A DNA stretch of 64,000 nt from Flavobacterium pectinovorum (GTDB taxonomy: Bacteria; Bacteroidota; Bacteroidia; Flavobacteriales; Flavobacteriaceae), in contig NZ_JAFEVZ010000016.1 of NCBI RefSeq assembly GCF_022802975.1, positions 28,541 through 92,540 on the forward strand. Direction: 5' to 3'. Below the pieces are notes generated by a model. It was given only the letters and a program-made list of their open reading frames with translations, was not told the DNA's origin and did no database searches. The translations under genes and the position numbers were made by a program. Numbering within the stretch: position 1 is the stretch's first letter; each line of letters starts with the position of its first letter. Below, in pieces: positions 35,602 through 45,597 of the stretch.

Positions 35602-37483
35602 CAACAACGGTTTGTACAACGTAGACGATCTGCAGCATATAGCCAATGAGTTGTTTAAAGCCTTACCCAATGAGTTTCCAAAAGAAATTTCACTGAGTCC
35701 GGACCATAACGATCATCCAAAAGCTACTAAAGTTGTAGAGACGCTATTGAGTGCAGGAAATCTGGCCGAGTTTACGCCCAATACCAATTTGCAGAACCCA
35801 ACAACCGCCTACCCTTCTCATTCACCTGTGAGTGGTCTTGGAGTATCGCCTTCTGTTGGAAATTATGCAAACACAGGTGTTGCCGGTTTATACCCGATTA
35901 CGGATCTGGATACTGTTTTTCCTAACGACAAAAATTTCAACATCAATAATCCTAATACAGGCTTTAGTGATGTTAATTTAAAGGGAAGCAGCAATGACAA
36001 TAATCCTTTTTCATCTTTTCCTTTAAATGATAATTATCTGCCTTTTCAAACGCAGAGTTCCTCTTTTGAAAGTGAATTGAGAGAAGCATTAGCAAGTGTC
36101 AACACGGTATTCGGAATCCAGTCTGTTTTGACATCAAACCCGGCAGAAGCACAGAATTCGTATTATTTCCTTGAGAATAATCCTTTTGCGTTTGATAAAA
36201 AGAACTCGTTTCCAACAGCAGGTACAGGAAGTTCTTTTCATGGAATTCATCAGTTAGAAAGTGCTCCTTTTGATGCTAATCTGATCAAAAAGGACTTTCC
36301 GATTCTAAGTGAAAAAGTAAACGGAAAACCGCTTATTTGGTTTGACAATGCGGCAACTACGCAAAAACCAAAATCGGTAATCGATCGCATTGCTTATTTT
36401 TATGAGCATGAAAATTCGAATATTCACCGTGCGGCACATGAACTGGCAGCAAGAGCTTCTGATGCCTATGAAGCTGCCCGCGAAAAAGTAAAAGTGTTTC
36501 TGAATGCGGGTTCGATAAATGAAGTAGTATTTGTTCGTGGTGCTACCGAAGGAATCAATCTTGTCGCACAAAGCTGGGGCGATAACAATCTTTCAGCCGG
36601 AGATGAAATAGTCGTAAGTAATTTAGAACACCATGCCAACATTGTTCCGTGGAAACGATTAGCGGATAAAAAAGGCTTGAAATTACGAGTGATTCCGGTT
36701 GATGATGACGGACAAATTCTGTTAGACGAATATGCAAAACTACTGAATTCGAAAACCAAAATTGTGGCTTTTACGCAGGTTTCAAACGCACTCGGAACTG
36801 TAACGCCTGCGAAGAAAATGGTCGAAATGGCACATGCTGTTGGAGCCAAAGTTTTACTGGACAGAGCGCAATCTGTTTCACACATGAAGGTTGATGTTCA
36901 GGATTTAAATGCCGACTGGCTGGTTTTTTCAGGTCATAAACTTTTTGGACCAACCGGAATTGGTGTTTTATACGGAAAAGAAGATTTGCTGAACGATATG
37001 CAGCCCTACCAATCGGGCGGAAACATGATTCAGGATGTGACTTTTGAAGAGATCAAATACCACAAAGCCCCGAATCGTTTCGAAGCTGGAACCGGTAATA
37101 TAGCAGACGCTATTGGTCTTGGAGCCGCTATTGATTACGTTACAAAAATCGGTATCAACGCAATCGGACAATACGAACACTATTTGCTGGAATACGCCAC
37201 CAAACTTCTGAAAGAAATTCCGGGTGTTCGATTAATCGGAACTGCGGCTAACAAAGCCAGCGTACTTTCTTTTAATTTACAAGGATATTCAAATGATGAA
37301 GTGGGTCAGGCTTTAAACAAAGAAGGAATCGCTGTAAGAACGGGTCACCATTGTGCTCAACCTATCCTGCGCCGATTAGGAGTTGAAACTACGGTTCGTC
37401 CTTCACTTGCTTTTTATAATACGACTCAGGATGTCGATAAATTTATCGAGACTTTATGGGAACTTAAAAAAGTCAGGTTCTAA
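35585..37483 (+). CDS. Encapsulin cargo cysteine desulfurase (SufS-like)
   Basis: A 632-residue protein. Residues 1 to about 225 are polar, rich in Asn, Pro, Ser and Phe, of low complexity and probably disordered. This is the extension that targets family 2A cargo into the shell. Residues about 226-632 are a SufS-type PLP desulfurase (LIWFDNAATTQKP, NLEHHANIVPW) with PLP lysine K452 in SGHKLFGPTG and active-site C590 in RTGHHCAQP. It converts cysteine to alanine and enzyme persulfide, which gives elemental sulfur inside the compartment. The usual DGAQ of the PLP pocket reads DRAQ here, with Gly replaced by Arg. Confidence 0.92.
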   Translation: MSTNINNNGLYNVDDLQHIANELFKALPNEFPKEISLSPDHNDHPKATKVVETLLSAGNLAEFTPNTNLQNPTTAYPSHSPVSGLGVSPSVGNYANTGVAGLYPITDLDTVFPNDKNFNINNPNTGFSDVNLKGSSNDNNPFSSFPLNDNYLPFQTQSSSFESELREALASVNTVFGIQSVLTSNPAEAQNSYYFLENNPFAFDKKNSFPTAGTGSSFHGIHQLESAPFDANLIKKDFPILSEKVNGKPLIWFDNAATTQKPKSVIDRIAYFYEHENSNIHRAAHELAARASDAYEAAREKVKVFLNAGSINEVVFVRGATEGINLVAQSWGDNNLSAGDEIVVSNLEHHANIVPWKRLADKKGLKLRVIPVDDDGQILLDEYAKLLNSKTKIVAFTQVSNALGTVTPAKKMVEMAHAVGAKVLLDRAQSVSHMKVDVQDLNADWLVFSGHKLFGPTGIGVLYGKEDLLNDMQPYQSGGNMIQDVTFEEIKYHKAPNRFEAGTGNIADAIGLGAAIDYVTKIGINAIGQYEHYLLEYATKLLKEIPGVRLIGTAANKASVLSFNLQGYSNDEVGQALNKEGIAVRTGHHCAQPILRRLGVETTVRPSLAFYNTTQDVDKFIETLWELKKVRF

Positions 37484-37549
37484 TAAAACAGAGTTCACTA
37501 ACTCAAACTCATAATTGCTTTTTTTGATATTTTAAGCAGTTATAAACAG

Positions 37550-37578
37550 AAGGCGATTGTTTGTTCAATCGCCTTTTT
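37550..37578. terminator. Bidirectional terminator
   Basis: AAGGCGATTG and CAATCGCCTT form a 10-bp stem with T-runs on the plus-strand side. It lies between the convergent desulfurase and trehalose genes, ending the sulfur island. Confidence 0.75.
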
Positions 37579-37582
37579 GTGT

Positions 37583-39790
37583 TTATTTTAAAATCTGTAA
37601 AATCTGTCGAACCTCAGAGATATCATTGACAAAATATCGGGCTGCAGTTTTTGTATTTCCTACTTTAACGGTATAAGCACTATCCAGTAATTCCTGAAAC
37701 ATATATTCATCAGTCCAGTCATCTCCAATAGCCAAAATAAAATCATAATTGCCCTGAGTTACCAATCTTCCTGCTGCGCGTCCTTTATTCACATTACTGC
37801 TCTTCACTTCGAGCACTTTATTCCCTTCCAGTACTGAAAGCGAATTGTTTGCCAAAAGGCTGGTCAGTACATGTTTAAGTTCCATTGTTCTTAAATTGGC
37901 AAGCTCAGCATCAGCCCTTCGGTAATGCCATGCAAGAGAATAGTTTTTTTCTTCAATAAAAGTGCCGGGAGTGCTGTCTGTAAAACTTTCTATAATGGGT
38001 CGGATATTTTCTTTCCATTCGGTTTTAATGTGTTCCAGGCTTACCCATTCTTTTTCTTTTTTCCTAAGCCATACACCGTGATCTGTTATTAAAGTATAGT
38101 TCTTATGTCCAAACCAGTTTTCCAGTGTTTTACGATCGCGTCCGCTGATTATAGCAATTTTCGTATTTTCATCTGCTGCAATAGTGTCCAAAAGAGTATA
38201 TAATTCCTCATCCGGACTTGCATCTCCGGGTATATTCTTAAATCCTACGAGTGTTCCGTCATAATCAAGTAAAAGCAGTCTTTTCCCTGAATTCTTATAA
38301 TCCAATAAAATATCGTGAATTATTTCAGGATTCATTTTTTTGGTAATTGTGACAGGTTTTGCATTTTTAGTGATTTCAAGGGCATTCAGAAATGAGTCGG
38401 CCCATTTTTCTACATTGTAGCGTGATATTCTTTTCTGCAAGGCTTCCAGTCTCGATTTTTGTTCCGCTTCAGGCATTTCCAGGGCATATTTCAGTGTATC
38501 TGCAATCTGCTCGAAATTATTAGGATTTACCAAAAGTGCCTCATGCATTTCTTTAGCTGCGCCAGCCATTTCACTTAAAACAAGTACACCTTTTCCTTTT
38601 GTTTTCGTTGCAACATACTCCTTTGCTACCAGATTCATACCGTCTCTTGTGGGTGTGACCAGAGCCACATCAGAAGCAACATATAAATCAATCAGATCAT
38701 CAAACGGCATTGACCTGTAAAAATACCAGACAGGAGTCCAGTTTACAGTTGCCAGCTGACCGTTTATCCTGCCCACTAATTCATCTGTTTCACGCTTTAA
38801 TCGCTGGTATTGAGAAACATTTTCTCTTGAGGGAACAGAAAGCATCACCAGCCTTACTTTCCCTTTATATTCCGGATATTTATTCAGAAAATATTCAAAA
38901 GATTTTATCCTGTTCGGAATACCTTTGGTGTAATCCATTCTGTCGATTGATAAAATAAGCTTACTTTCAGAAAAAGACATATTATGCAGCTCGATATTGT
39001 GCATCAGTTCTGATTTTGTAGCATCCGGACGTACTTCGTGTTCCAGAGCCGCATTATGGTATTTATCATAATCAATCCCCATAGGAAAAGAATCTACTTT
39101 TACAATTCTGTCCTTGTAAAATATTTCATTAAAGCGAATTTCAAGACCGGTAATTCTGGATGCAGAACTTATAAAATGCCTCACATAATCATACGTATGA
39201 AAACCAATAAGATCAGCACCAAGCATACCATACAATAGCTCATCACGCCACGGGCAAGTCCTGAAGAGCTCGAATGACGGATACGGAATATGCAGAAAAA
39301 ATCCAATGGTAAGATTTGGCGCTTTCTCCCGAAGTAATTCAGGAAGCAATAAAAGCTGATAATCATGAATCCAGACAGTATCACCTTCGTTTACATTTTC
39401 AAGGATGATATCAGCAAATTTCTGATTCACATTTTTATAAGATTCCCAATGTGTAAGTTCAAATTCAGTGTAAGCCTGAAAATAATGAAAAAGCGGCCAT
39501 AGCGCAGTATTGCTGAAGCCATAATAATAATTTTCTATATCGTATACTGTCAGGGGAACTCTGATACATTTTTCTTTAGCCAGAGCCTTGTCTACTTCGT
39601 TTTGTCTGCTGGGTTCTATTTCTTCTTCTGTGAGTCCTGACCATCCTATCCAGATTCCGTTTCCTTCAGAGTGCACTGATTTCATTCCGGTCGCAAGTCC
39701 CCCAACACTTGATTTTACTACTAACTTTTCGTCATCAAATTTAAGGTCTACAGGAAGGCGATTGGAAACTATAATTATTTTATTCATCAA
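37583..39790 (-). CDS. Fused trehalose-6-phosphate synthase / phosphatase
   Basis: A 735-residue bifunctional enzyme of trehalose synthesis. Residues 1 to about 465 are a GT20 trehalose-6-phosphate synthase (SNRLPVDL, GGLATGMKS, VWIHDYQLLLLPELLR, DRMDYTKGIPNR, RDGMNLVAKEYVA). Residues about 490-735 are a HAD phosphatase (LLLLDYDGTLV, AIISGRDR, FILAIGDDWTDEYMF), so the product is free trehalose. OtsA and OtsB are separate proteins in many bacteria, and the fusion is common in Bacteroidota. The gene is divergent from a GH15 enzyme with 77 bp between the starts. Confidence 0.93.
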   Translation of the reverse strand: MMNKIIIVSNRLPVDLKFDDEKLVVKSSVGGLATGMKSVHSEGNGIWIGWSGLTEEEIEPSRQNEVDKALAKEKCIRVPLTVYDIENYYYGFSNTALWPLFHYFQAYTEFELTHWESYKNVNQKFADIILENVNEGDTVWIHDYQLLLLPELLREKAPNLTIGFFLHIPYPSFELFRTCPWRDELLYGMLGADLIGFHTYDYVRHFISSASRITGLEIRFNEIFYKDRIVKVDSFPMGIDYDKYHNAALEHEVRPDATKSELMHNIELHNMSFSESKLILSIDRMDYTKGIPNRIKSFEYFLNKYPEYKGKVRLVMLSVPSRENVSQYQRLKRETDELVGRINGQLATVNWTPVWYFYRSMPFDDLIDLYVASDVALVTPTRDGMNLVAKEYVATKTKGKGVLVLSEMAGAAKEMHEALLVNPNNFEQIADTLKYALEMPEAEQKSRLEALQKRISRYNVEKWADSFLNALEITKNAKPVTITKKMNPEIIHDILLDYKNSGKRLLLLDYDGTLVGFKNIPGDASPDEELYTLLDTIAADENTKIAIISGRDRKTLENWFGHKNYTLITDHGVWLRKKEKEWVSLEHIKTEWKENIRPIIESFTDSTPGTFIEEKNYSLAWHYRRADAELANLRTMELKHVLTSLLANNSLSVLEGNKVLEVKSSNVNKGRAAGRLVTQGNYDFILAIGDDWTDEYMFQELLDSAYTVKVGNTKTAARYFVNDISEVRQILQILK

Positions 39791-39867
39791 AAAATGGTTG
39801 GATTAATAACATCGTTTTAGTAAATTTAAATAATTAATACCCTTTTACCTAACTAAAAGATTACTTT

Positions 39868-41667
39868 ATGAAGAATTTAAACTATGGTATAATTGGTAAT
39901 TGTCGCAGTGCTGCATTGGTTTCAGATAAAGGAGCTATCGAATGGTGCTGCCTTCCGGAATTTGATTCTGCATCAGTATTTGCAAAAATATTAGATCAGG
40001 AAATTGGAGGAAGTTTTGAAATCAAAGTATCCTGTGATTACACAATTACTCAAAAATATATACCCAATACCAGTATATTAGTTACAACATTTGATAATGG
40101 TACAGATGCTTTTGAAATTAATGATTTTATGCCGCGATACCGAAAAGAAAAAGGAGGCTATATGGCTCCTCCGGAAATTATCCGGTATTTTAAAAAACTA
40201 TCAGGAAATCCTTCGTTCAGGATAATTTATGATCCGCGCCTGGACTACGCATCAGGCGTTACTACCAGTTTTGTTAAATCAAATCACATCGTAAGCCTTA
40301 CAGGAACAATCAAATTCGATTCGCTTTTCTTGTACAGCAATTTATATCTGGAAAGTATCGCCAACGGAAACGAGATCACACTTAAGGATGATGGCTATTT
40401 GTTGATGGCCTATAATGAGAAAATTTTTATTCCAACGCTCACAAAAATAAATCTGGAATTCGAAAGAACCAAAACCTATTGGCTGAGCTGGAGTGATAAA
40501 ACTACAGAATACAAAAAATACAATGAGGAGATTGCCCGAAGCGCCATCACACTGAAATTACTCAGTTACGAAAAAACAGGTGCTGTTTTGGCTGCTGCCA
40601 CAACCTCTCTGCCTGAAACTATCGGTGAGGTGAGAAACTGGGATTACAGATTTTGCTGGATTAGGGATGCTTCTATGGTAGTAAAAGTGATTTCTGAACT
40701 TGGTCATAAAAAACTCGCGAAAGATTATCTGCAATTTATTATAGACCTGGTTCCTAATAAAGATGAGAAACTACAAATCATGTATGGCATCAATAAAGAA
40801 AAAAAACTGACGGAAGAAACCCTCGATCACCTGAGCGGTTACATGGGAAGCAAGCCTGTAAGAATTGGCAACGCAGCCTACTCTCAGCGTCAGAATGATA
40901 TTTATGGCATTTTGATGGATGTGATTCACCAGCAGCTTATTACGTTTAGCAATGATACTGAAAATGGTGAAGAACTGTGGAACATCACCAAAGGAATTGT
41001 CTGGGTAGTCGACAAACACTGGCAGGAACCCGATAAAGGAATTTGGGAATTCAGAACTGAAGAACGACATTTTACCTTTTCTAAAATATTATGCTGGACA
41101 GCAATAGACAGAGCCATCAAAGTAGCCAAAATATTAGGCAAAAATCACAAAGTAGAAAAATGGGAACCCTTGGCCGAAGTTATAAAAAATGATATTATGG
41201 AAAACGCCTGGAATGAGTCGGTTCAGGCTTTTACGCAGTCCTACGGGTCAAACGACCTTGATACTTCCGTACTTTTAATGGAAAGTTACGGTTTTATTGA
41301 AGCCATGGATCCAAAATATGTGGCAACAGTTAAAGCGATTGAACGTGATCTGAGTAATGACGGACTTTTATACCGCTATAAAAATAAGGACGATTTTGGT
41401 CTTCCCTCCTCTTCTTTTACCATTTGTACTTTTTGGTTCATTAACAGTCTGTACAAAATTGGAGAAGAGAAGAAGGCGGAAAAACTCTTTGAGCAGTTGC
41501 TTTCCTATAGCAATCATTTAGGGTTATTTAGTGAAGATATCGATTTTGAAACCAAACGCCTTTTAGGTAATTTTCCGCAGGCATATTCGCATCTGGCGCT
41601 TATAGAAACCGCTATCAATCTCTCCAATATTACTCATGAGGAGATTGTACTGGATGCAATCCGATAA
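39868..41667 (+). CDS. Glycoside hydrolase family 15 protein (glucoamylase/trehalase-like)
   Basis: A 599-residue cytoplasmic enzyme without a signal peptide. The N-terminal beta-rich domain (IGNCRSAALVSDKGAIEWCCLPEFDS) and the alpha/alpha barrel with GEVRNWDYRFCWIRDAS fit the GH15 branch that includes bacterial trehalases and glucoamylases. Divergence from the trehalose synthase gene suggests that the two share control of trehalose level. The activity (trehalase or glucoamylase) cannot be fixed from sequence. Confidence 0.88.
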   Translation: MKNLNYGIIGNCRSAALVSDKGAIEWCCLPEFDSASVFAKILDQEIGGSFEIKVSCDYTITQKYIPNTSILVTTFDNGTDAFEINDFMPRYRKEKGGYMAPPEIIRYFKKLSGNPSFRIIYDPRLDYASGVTTSFVKSNHIVSLTGTIKFDSLFLYSNLYLESIANGNEITLKDDGYLLMAYNEKIFIPTLTKINLEFERTKTYWLSWSDKTTEYKKYNEEIARSAITLKLLSYEKTGAVLAAATTSLPETIGEVRNWDYRFCWIRDASMVVKVISELGHKKLAKDYLQFIIDLVPNKDEKLQIMYGINKEKKLTEETLDHLSGYMGSKPVRIGNAAYSQRQNDIYGILMDVIHQQLITFSNDTENGEELWNITKGIVWVVDKHWQEPDKGIWEFRTEERHFTFSKILCWTAIDRAIKVAKILGKNHKVEKWEPLAEVIKNDIMENAWNESVQAFTQSYGSNDLDTSVLLMESYGFIEAMDPKYVATVKAIERDLSNDGLLYRYKNKDDFGLPSSSFTICTFWFINSLYKIGEEKKAEKLFEQLLSYSNHLGLFSEDIDFETKRLLGNFPQAYSHLALIETAINLSNITHEEIVLDAIR

Positions 41668-41683
41668 AAAATAAAGTTTGTAC

Positions 41684-41738
41684 AATAAAAAAGCCGTATC
41701 ATTTTGAAGTTAATACCTTCAGAATGATACGGCTTTTT
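41684..41738. terminator. Bidirectional terminator
   Basis: AAAAAAGCCGTATCATT and AATGATACGGCTTTTT form a long stem with A- and T-runs on both sides. It serves the convergent GH15 and ornithine aminotransferase genes. Confidence 0.85.
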
Positions 41739-41782
41739 AAATAATGCTGTTAGAATCAAATTAATTCCTTTCAGCGTGTAGT

Positions 41783-43036
41783 CTAATTTCTAAAATGATT
41801 CAAAGATTTCTCAATAATTTCAAGGCATTCCTGAATCTGTTCTTCGGTAATAACCAAAGGTGGAGCCAGACGAATTTTGTTTCCGTGAGTTGGTTTTGCC
41901 AGTAAACCATTATCTCTGAATTTCAGGCAGATTTCCCAAGCCAGATCTGATTCTTCATCACAATTAATTACGATCGCGTTCAGTAAACCTTTACCGCGAA
42001 CCAGTGTAATTAAATCGTTACGTTCAGCAATTTCGTTTAATCCTTTTCTTAAAATAATTCCCAAACGTTCTGCATTTTCAGCCAGCTGCTCGTCTTTTAC
42101 CACTTCAAGAGCTGCAATAGCAACCGCTGCAGCAACCGGATTTCCTCCAAAAGTCGATCCGTGTTGTCCCGGTTTGATTACATTCATAATTTCGTTATTC
42201 GCCAAAACTGCCGAAACAGGATAAACTCCGCCAGAAATTGCTTTTCCTAAAATCAGGATATCAGGCTGCACATTTTCGTGGTGAACCGCTAATAATTTTC
42301 CGGTACGGGCAATTCCGGTCTGAACCTCATCGGCAATAAACAATACGTTATGTTTTTCGCAAAGTGCTTTTGCCTTCGCTAAATACCCTTCAGTCGGGAC
42401 ATACACTCCGGCTTCGCCCTGAATTGGCTCTACCAGGAAACCGGCTATATTTTTTGATGATTCCAGTACTTTTTCCAAAGCCTCCAGATTGTCATATTCA
42501 ATTTTTACAAAGCCTTCTGTAAAAGGTCCAAAACTCTTACGGGCGCTTTCATCATTCGAAAAAGAAATGATAGTTGTCGTTCTTCCGTGAAAATTATTCT
42601 CGCAAACAATAATCTGTGCCAGATTTTCATGGATTCCTTTTACTTCATAAGCCCATTTTCTGCAAAGCTTCAAAGCTGTTTCTACCGCTTCGGCACCCGT
42701 GTTCATGGGCAGAACTTTATCAAAACCAAAATAATTGGTTATGTATTCTTCGTAATTTCCTAATTTATCATTATAAAAAGCACGGGAAGTCAAAGTCAGT
42801 TTTTGCGCCTGCTCTACCATTGTCCCCACAATTTTAGGATGACAGTGTCCTTGGTTTACAGCAGAATAAGCCGAAAGGAAATCATAATATTTCTTTCCGT
42901 CCACATCCCAGACATACACACCTTCTCCCTTGTCTAAAACTACAGGCAGCGGATGGTAATTATGAGCTCCGTATTTGTTTTCTTTCTCTATTAAAATTGC
43001 TGATTTAGACGAAAGAATTTGTTTTGTCTGTTCCAT
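41783..43036 (-). CDS. rocD: Ornithine aminotransferase
   Basis: A 417-residue class III aminotransferase that converts ornithine plus 2-oxoglutarate to glutamate semialdehyde and glutamate. Family features are YGAHNYHPLPVVLDKGEGVYVWDVDGK (read as two parts), NTGAEAVETALKLCRKW, LFIADEVQTGIARTGK and the PLP lysine in ILGKAISGG. A divergent Lrp-type regulator gene begins 151 bp away and may control it. Confidence 0.92.
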   Translation of the reverse strand: MEQTKQILSSKSAILIEKENKYGAHNYHPLPVVLDKGEGVYVWDVDGKKYYDFLSAYSAVNQGHCHPKIVGTMVEQAQKLTLTSRAFYNDKLGNYEEYITNYFGFDKVLPMNTGAEAVETALKLCRKWAYEVKGIHENLAQIIVCENNFHGRTTTIISFSNDESARKSFGPFTEGFVKIEYDNLEALEKVLESSKNIAGFLVEPIQGEAGVYVPTEGYLAKAKALCEKHNVLFIADEVQTGIARTGKLLAVHHENVQPDILILGKAISGGVYPVSAVLANNEIMNVIKPGQHGSTFGGNPVAAAVAIAALEVVKDEQLAENAERLGIILRKGLNEIAERNDLITLVRGKGLLNAIVINCDEESDLAWEICLKFRDNGLLAKPTHGNKIRLAPPLVITEEQIQECLEIIEKSLNHFRN

Positions 43037-43187
43037 GATTTTCAGTTTTTTATCTTTTTCAAAATTAATTATATTATTTTATTTTACAATAAAAATTAAT
43101 ACTTTTGACTTTGATACATTATTTTTAAGTCAATTATTAAAAATAAAAACAAATTAAAAGTCAATTTTAATTTTAAACAATAAAAAA

Positions 43188-43640
43188 ATGAATTCATTAG
43201 ACGAATTTGACATCAAAATTATCAAGGAACTGGAAAAAGACGGAAGAATGGCTTTTTCTACTATTGCATCAAACTTGAAAATCTCAAATACGATGGTACA
43301 TCAGCGTGTGAATCGCTTAACAGAACAAGGTATCATATCAGGGATTAAACCTATGGTTAATGAAAAAAAAATGGGCTACGACTGGGCTTCCTTTACCGGA
43401 ATTACACTTAATAAAGATTCGGATTCAGAAAGAATTATTGAAGCTCTAAAAGCCATTCCGGAAATTACGGAGTGTTATTATGTGACGGGTTCCTTTACCC
43501 TTTACATAAAAATCATAGCCAAAAATCACGAGCACATGCGAAACGTTCTTTACGAAAAAATAGACCGGATTTCTGGCATCGCCAAAACCGATTCGATTGT
43601 AGAATTGGGATGCGCTTTTAAGCGTAATATTGTTCTTTAA
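43188..43640 (+). CDS. Lrp/AsnC family transcriptional regulator
   Basis: A 150-residue regulator with an N-terminal winged helix-turn-helix (about 5-60, DEFDIKIIKELEKDGRMAF, ISNTMVHQRVNRL) and a C-terminal ligand-binding domain (about 70-145, ITECYYVTGSFTLYIKI). Being divergent from rocD suggests that it regulates ornithine/arginine catabolism. The effector is unknown. Confidence 0.9.
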   Translation: MNSLDEFDIKIIKELEKDGRMAFSTIASNLKISNTMVHQRVNRLTEQGIISGIKPMVNEKKMGYDWASFTGITLNKDSDSERIIEALKAIPEITECYYVTGSFTLYIKIIAKNHEHMRNVLYEKIDRISGIAKTDSIVELGCAFKRNIVL

Positions 43641-43788
43641 ATCTGATAAAATTTTCATTTATTTTCGGATATTTGTTTTAAATTTAACATTATATGAAAT
43701 CGCCATTAACAAAGAGTTTGCTTGCAGCAAACACCAATAAATAAAAGGCGATACCATATATGACCGCTAAAAAATAAATTTTACATAT

Positions 43789-44562
43789 ATGAAAATAATA
43801 TATTTATCAATTCTTGGAATACTACTGAGTACCACTACTATTTTTGCACAGTTGAAACCCGTAAAGTATGCCGATGAAAATCAGGTTTTAAATGGCTTAT
43901 CCATTAAATCTGCTAAAAAAAGTAATCAAAATCCGGGCATTTTACTTTTACCTGCCTGGTTAGGGATCGACAAAGCTTCTAAAGATATTGCCGAAAATTT
44001 ATCAAAACTGGGCTACACTGTTTTTATAGCTGATATTTACGGAGAAGGAAATTATCCAACAAATACTTCTGAAGCAGGAAAACAGGCAGGATACTACAAA
44101 AAAAATCATGAAGCATATCAAAAACGTATTCAGTTAGCTTTAGACCAGTTAGTAAAATCTGGTGCAAATGCCAATAACATTGTGGCTATTGGATATTGTT
44201 TCGGAGGGACAGGTGTTCTGGAAGCTGCCCGGGGACATTTGAATGTAAAAGGCGTTGTTTCTTTTCATGGAGGTTTAGGAAAAGATGCTTCGAGATCTTC
44301 TGAAACGATTACAACTAAAGTCTTTGCTTGTCATGGTGCTGATGATCCCTTTGTTTCAAAGGAAGAAATAGCGTCTTTTCAGCAGGAAATGCGTGATACT
44401 AAAGCCGACTGGCAAATGATTTATTATGCTAATTCGGTACATTCATTCACAAATCCTGAAGCCGGAAACGACAACTCAAAAGGCGCTGCCTATAATGCAA
44501 TAGCTGCAAAACGTTCTTTCGAACATTTACAGCTTTTTCTGAATGAGGTCTTAAAAAAATAA
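43789..44562 (+). CDS. Exported dienelactone hydrolase family protein
   Basis: A 257-residue alpha/beta hydrolase with a signal peptide (ends near TIFAQ). The nucleophile elbow reads GYCFGG with Cys, as in dienelactone hydrolases. The acid is probably in GADDPFV and the His in NSVHSF. The substrate is unknown. An M28 peptidase gene starts 18 bp downstream, so the two are probably cotranscribed. Confidence 0.87.
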   Translation: MKIIYLSILGILLSTTTIFAQLKPVKYADENQVLNGLSIKSAKKSNQNPGILLLPAWLGIDKASKDIAENLSKLGYTVFIADIYGEGNYPTNTSEAGKQAGYYKKNHEAYQKRIQLALDQLVKSGANANNIVAIGYCFGGTGVLEAARGHLNVKGVVSFHGGLGKDASRSSETITTKVFACHGADDPFVSKEEIASFQQEMRDTKADWQMIYYANSVHSFTNPEAGNDNSKGAAYNAIAAKRSFEHLQLFLNEVLKK

Positions 44563-44580
44563 TTCTCTTATAAAATCTAA

Positions 44581-45597
44581 ATGAAAAAAATCACAATCTT
44601 ATTATTAGTTGTTTCTGCATTTTCGTGTAAAAACACCCAGAATATTGCCTCAAAAAACAATTCGGATCCTTCTAAATACATTGAAAAAATCTCTGAGAAA
44701 AACTTAAAAGAAATGCTTTATGTAGTTGCTTCAGATGAAATGGAAGGTCGCGAAACCGGTTCTAAAGGGCAAAAAAAAGCGGGACTTTACATGATTGAAC
44801 AATACAAAAAAAATGGAATTCCGTTTCCAAAAGGCGCTACAGATTATTACCAGCACATTCCGGCATCTTACTTAAATGCAAGGCATAATGAGAACTTACA
44901 GGATTCAGAAAATATTTGGGCCTACATTGAAGGTTCTGAAAAACCGGATGAAATTTTGGTAATCTCTGCTCATTATGATCATGTTGGCATACAAAATGGT
45001 GAAATTTATAATGGTGCTGACGATGACGGTTCCGGAACGGTAGCCTTACTAGAAATGGCGAAAGCTTTCGCAAAAGCTAAAAAAGAAGGACACGGACCAA
45101 AACGTTCTGTTTTATTCCTGCACGTAACAGGCGAAGAACATGGATTGCACGGTTCCCGTTATTATTCTGAACACCCATTGTTTCCAATTGCCAACACAAT
45201 TGCCGACATTAATATTGATATGATTGGCCGTCGTGATGTAGAACACGCCAAAACCAACAATTATGTTTATGTAATTGGTGCTGACAGATTATCATCTGAT
45301 TTGCATAATGCTGTAGTGTCACAAAATGAAAAATACATCAAAATGGATTTAGATTTCAAATTCAACGATCCTAAAGATCCGAATCATTTTTATGAGCGTT
45401 CTGACCATTACAACTTTGCAAAACATGGTATTCCAGCGGTTTTCTTCTTTAATGGTGTTCACGAAGATTACCACGGTAAGGACGACATAGCAGAAAAAAT
45501 CGAATACGATGCCTTAACCAAAAGAACAAAATTAGCTTTCGTCGTTGCTTGGGAACTGGCCAACAGAGAAAACAGACCGGTTGTGGATAAAAAATAG
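44581..45597 (+). CDS. M28-family zinc aminopeptidase lipoprotein
   Basis: A 338-residue lipoprotein (lipobox AFSC, Cys16) with a dizinc M28 peptidase domain. SAHYDHVG, GADDDGSGTVALLE and TGEEHGLHGS hold the metal ligands and the catalytic Glu, and FERSDHYNF-like YERSDHYNFAKHGIP follows. It should remove N-terminal residues from peptides in the periplasm or at the surface. Confidence 0.9.
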   Translation: MKKITILLLVVSAFSCKNTQNIASKNNSDPSKYIEKISEKNLKEMLYVVASDEMEGRETGSKGQKKAGLYMIEQYKKNGIPFPKGATDYYQHIPASYLNARHNENLQDSENIWAYIEGSEKPDEILVISAHYDHVGIQNGEIYNGADDDGSGTVALLEMAKAFAKAKKEGHGPKRSVLFLHVTGEEHGLHGSRYYSEHPLFPIANTIADINIDMIGRRDVEHAKTNNYVYVIGADRLSSDLHNAVVSQNEKYIKMDLDFKFNDPKDPNHFYERSDHYNFAKHGIPAVFFFNGVHEDYHGKDDIAEKIEYDALTKRTKLAFVVAWELANRENRPVVDKK

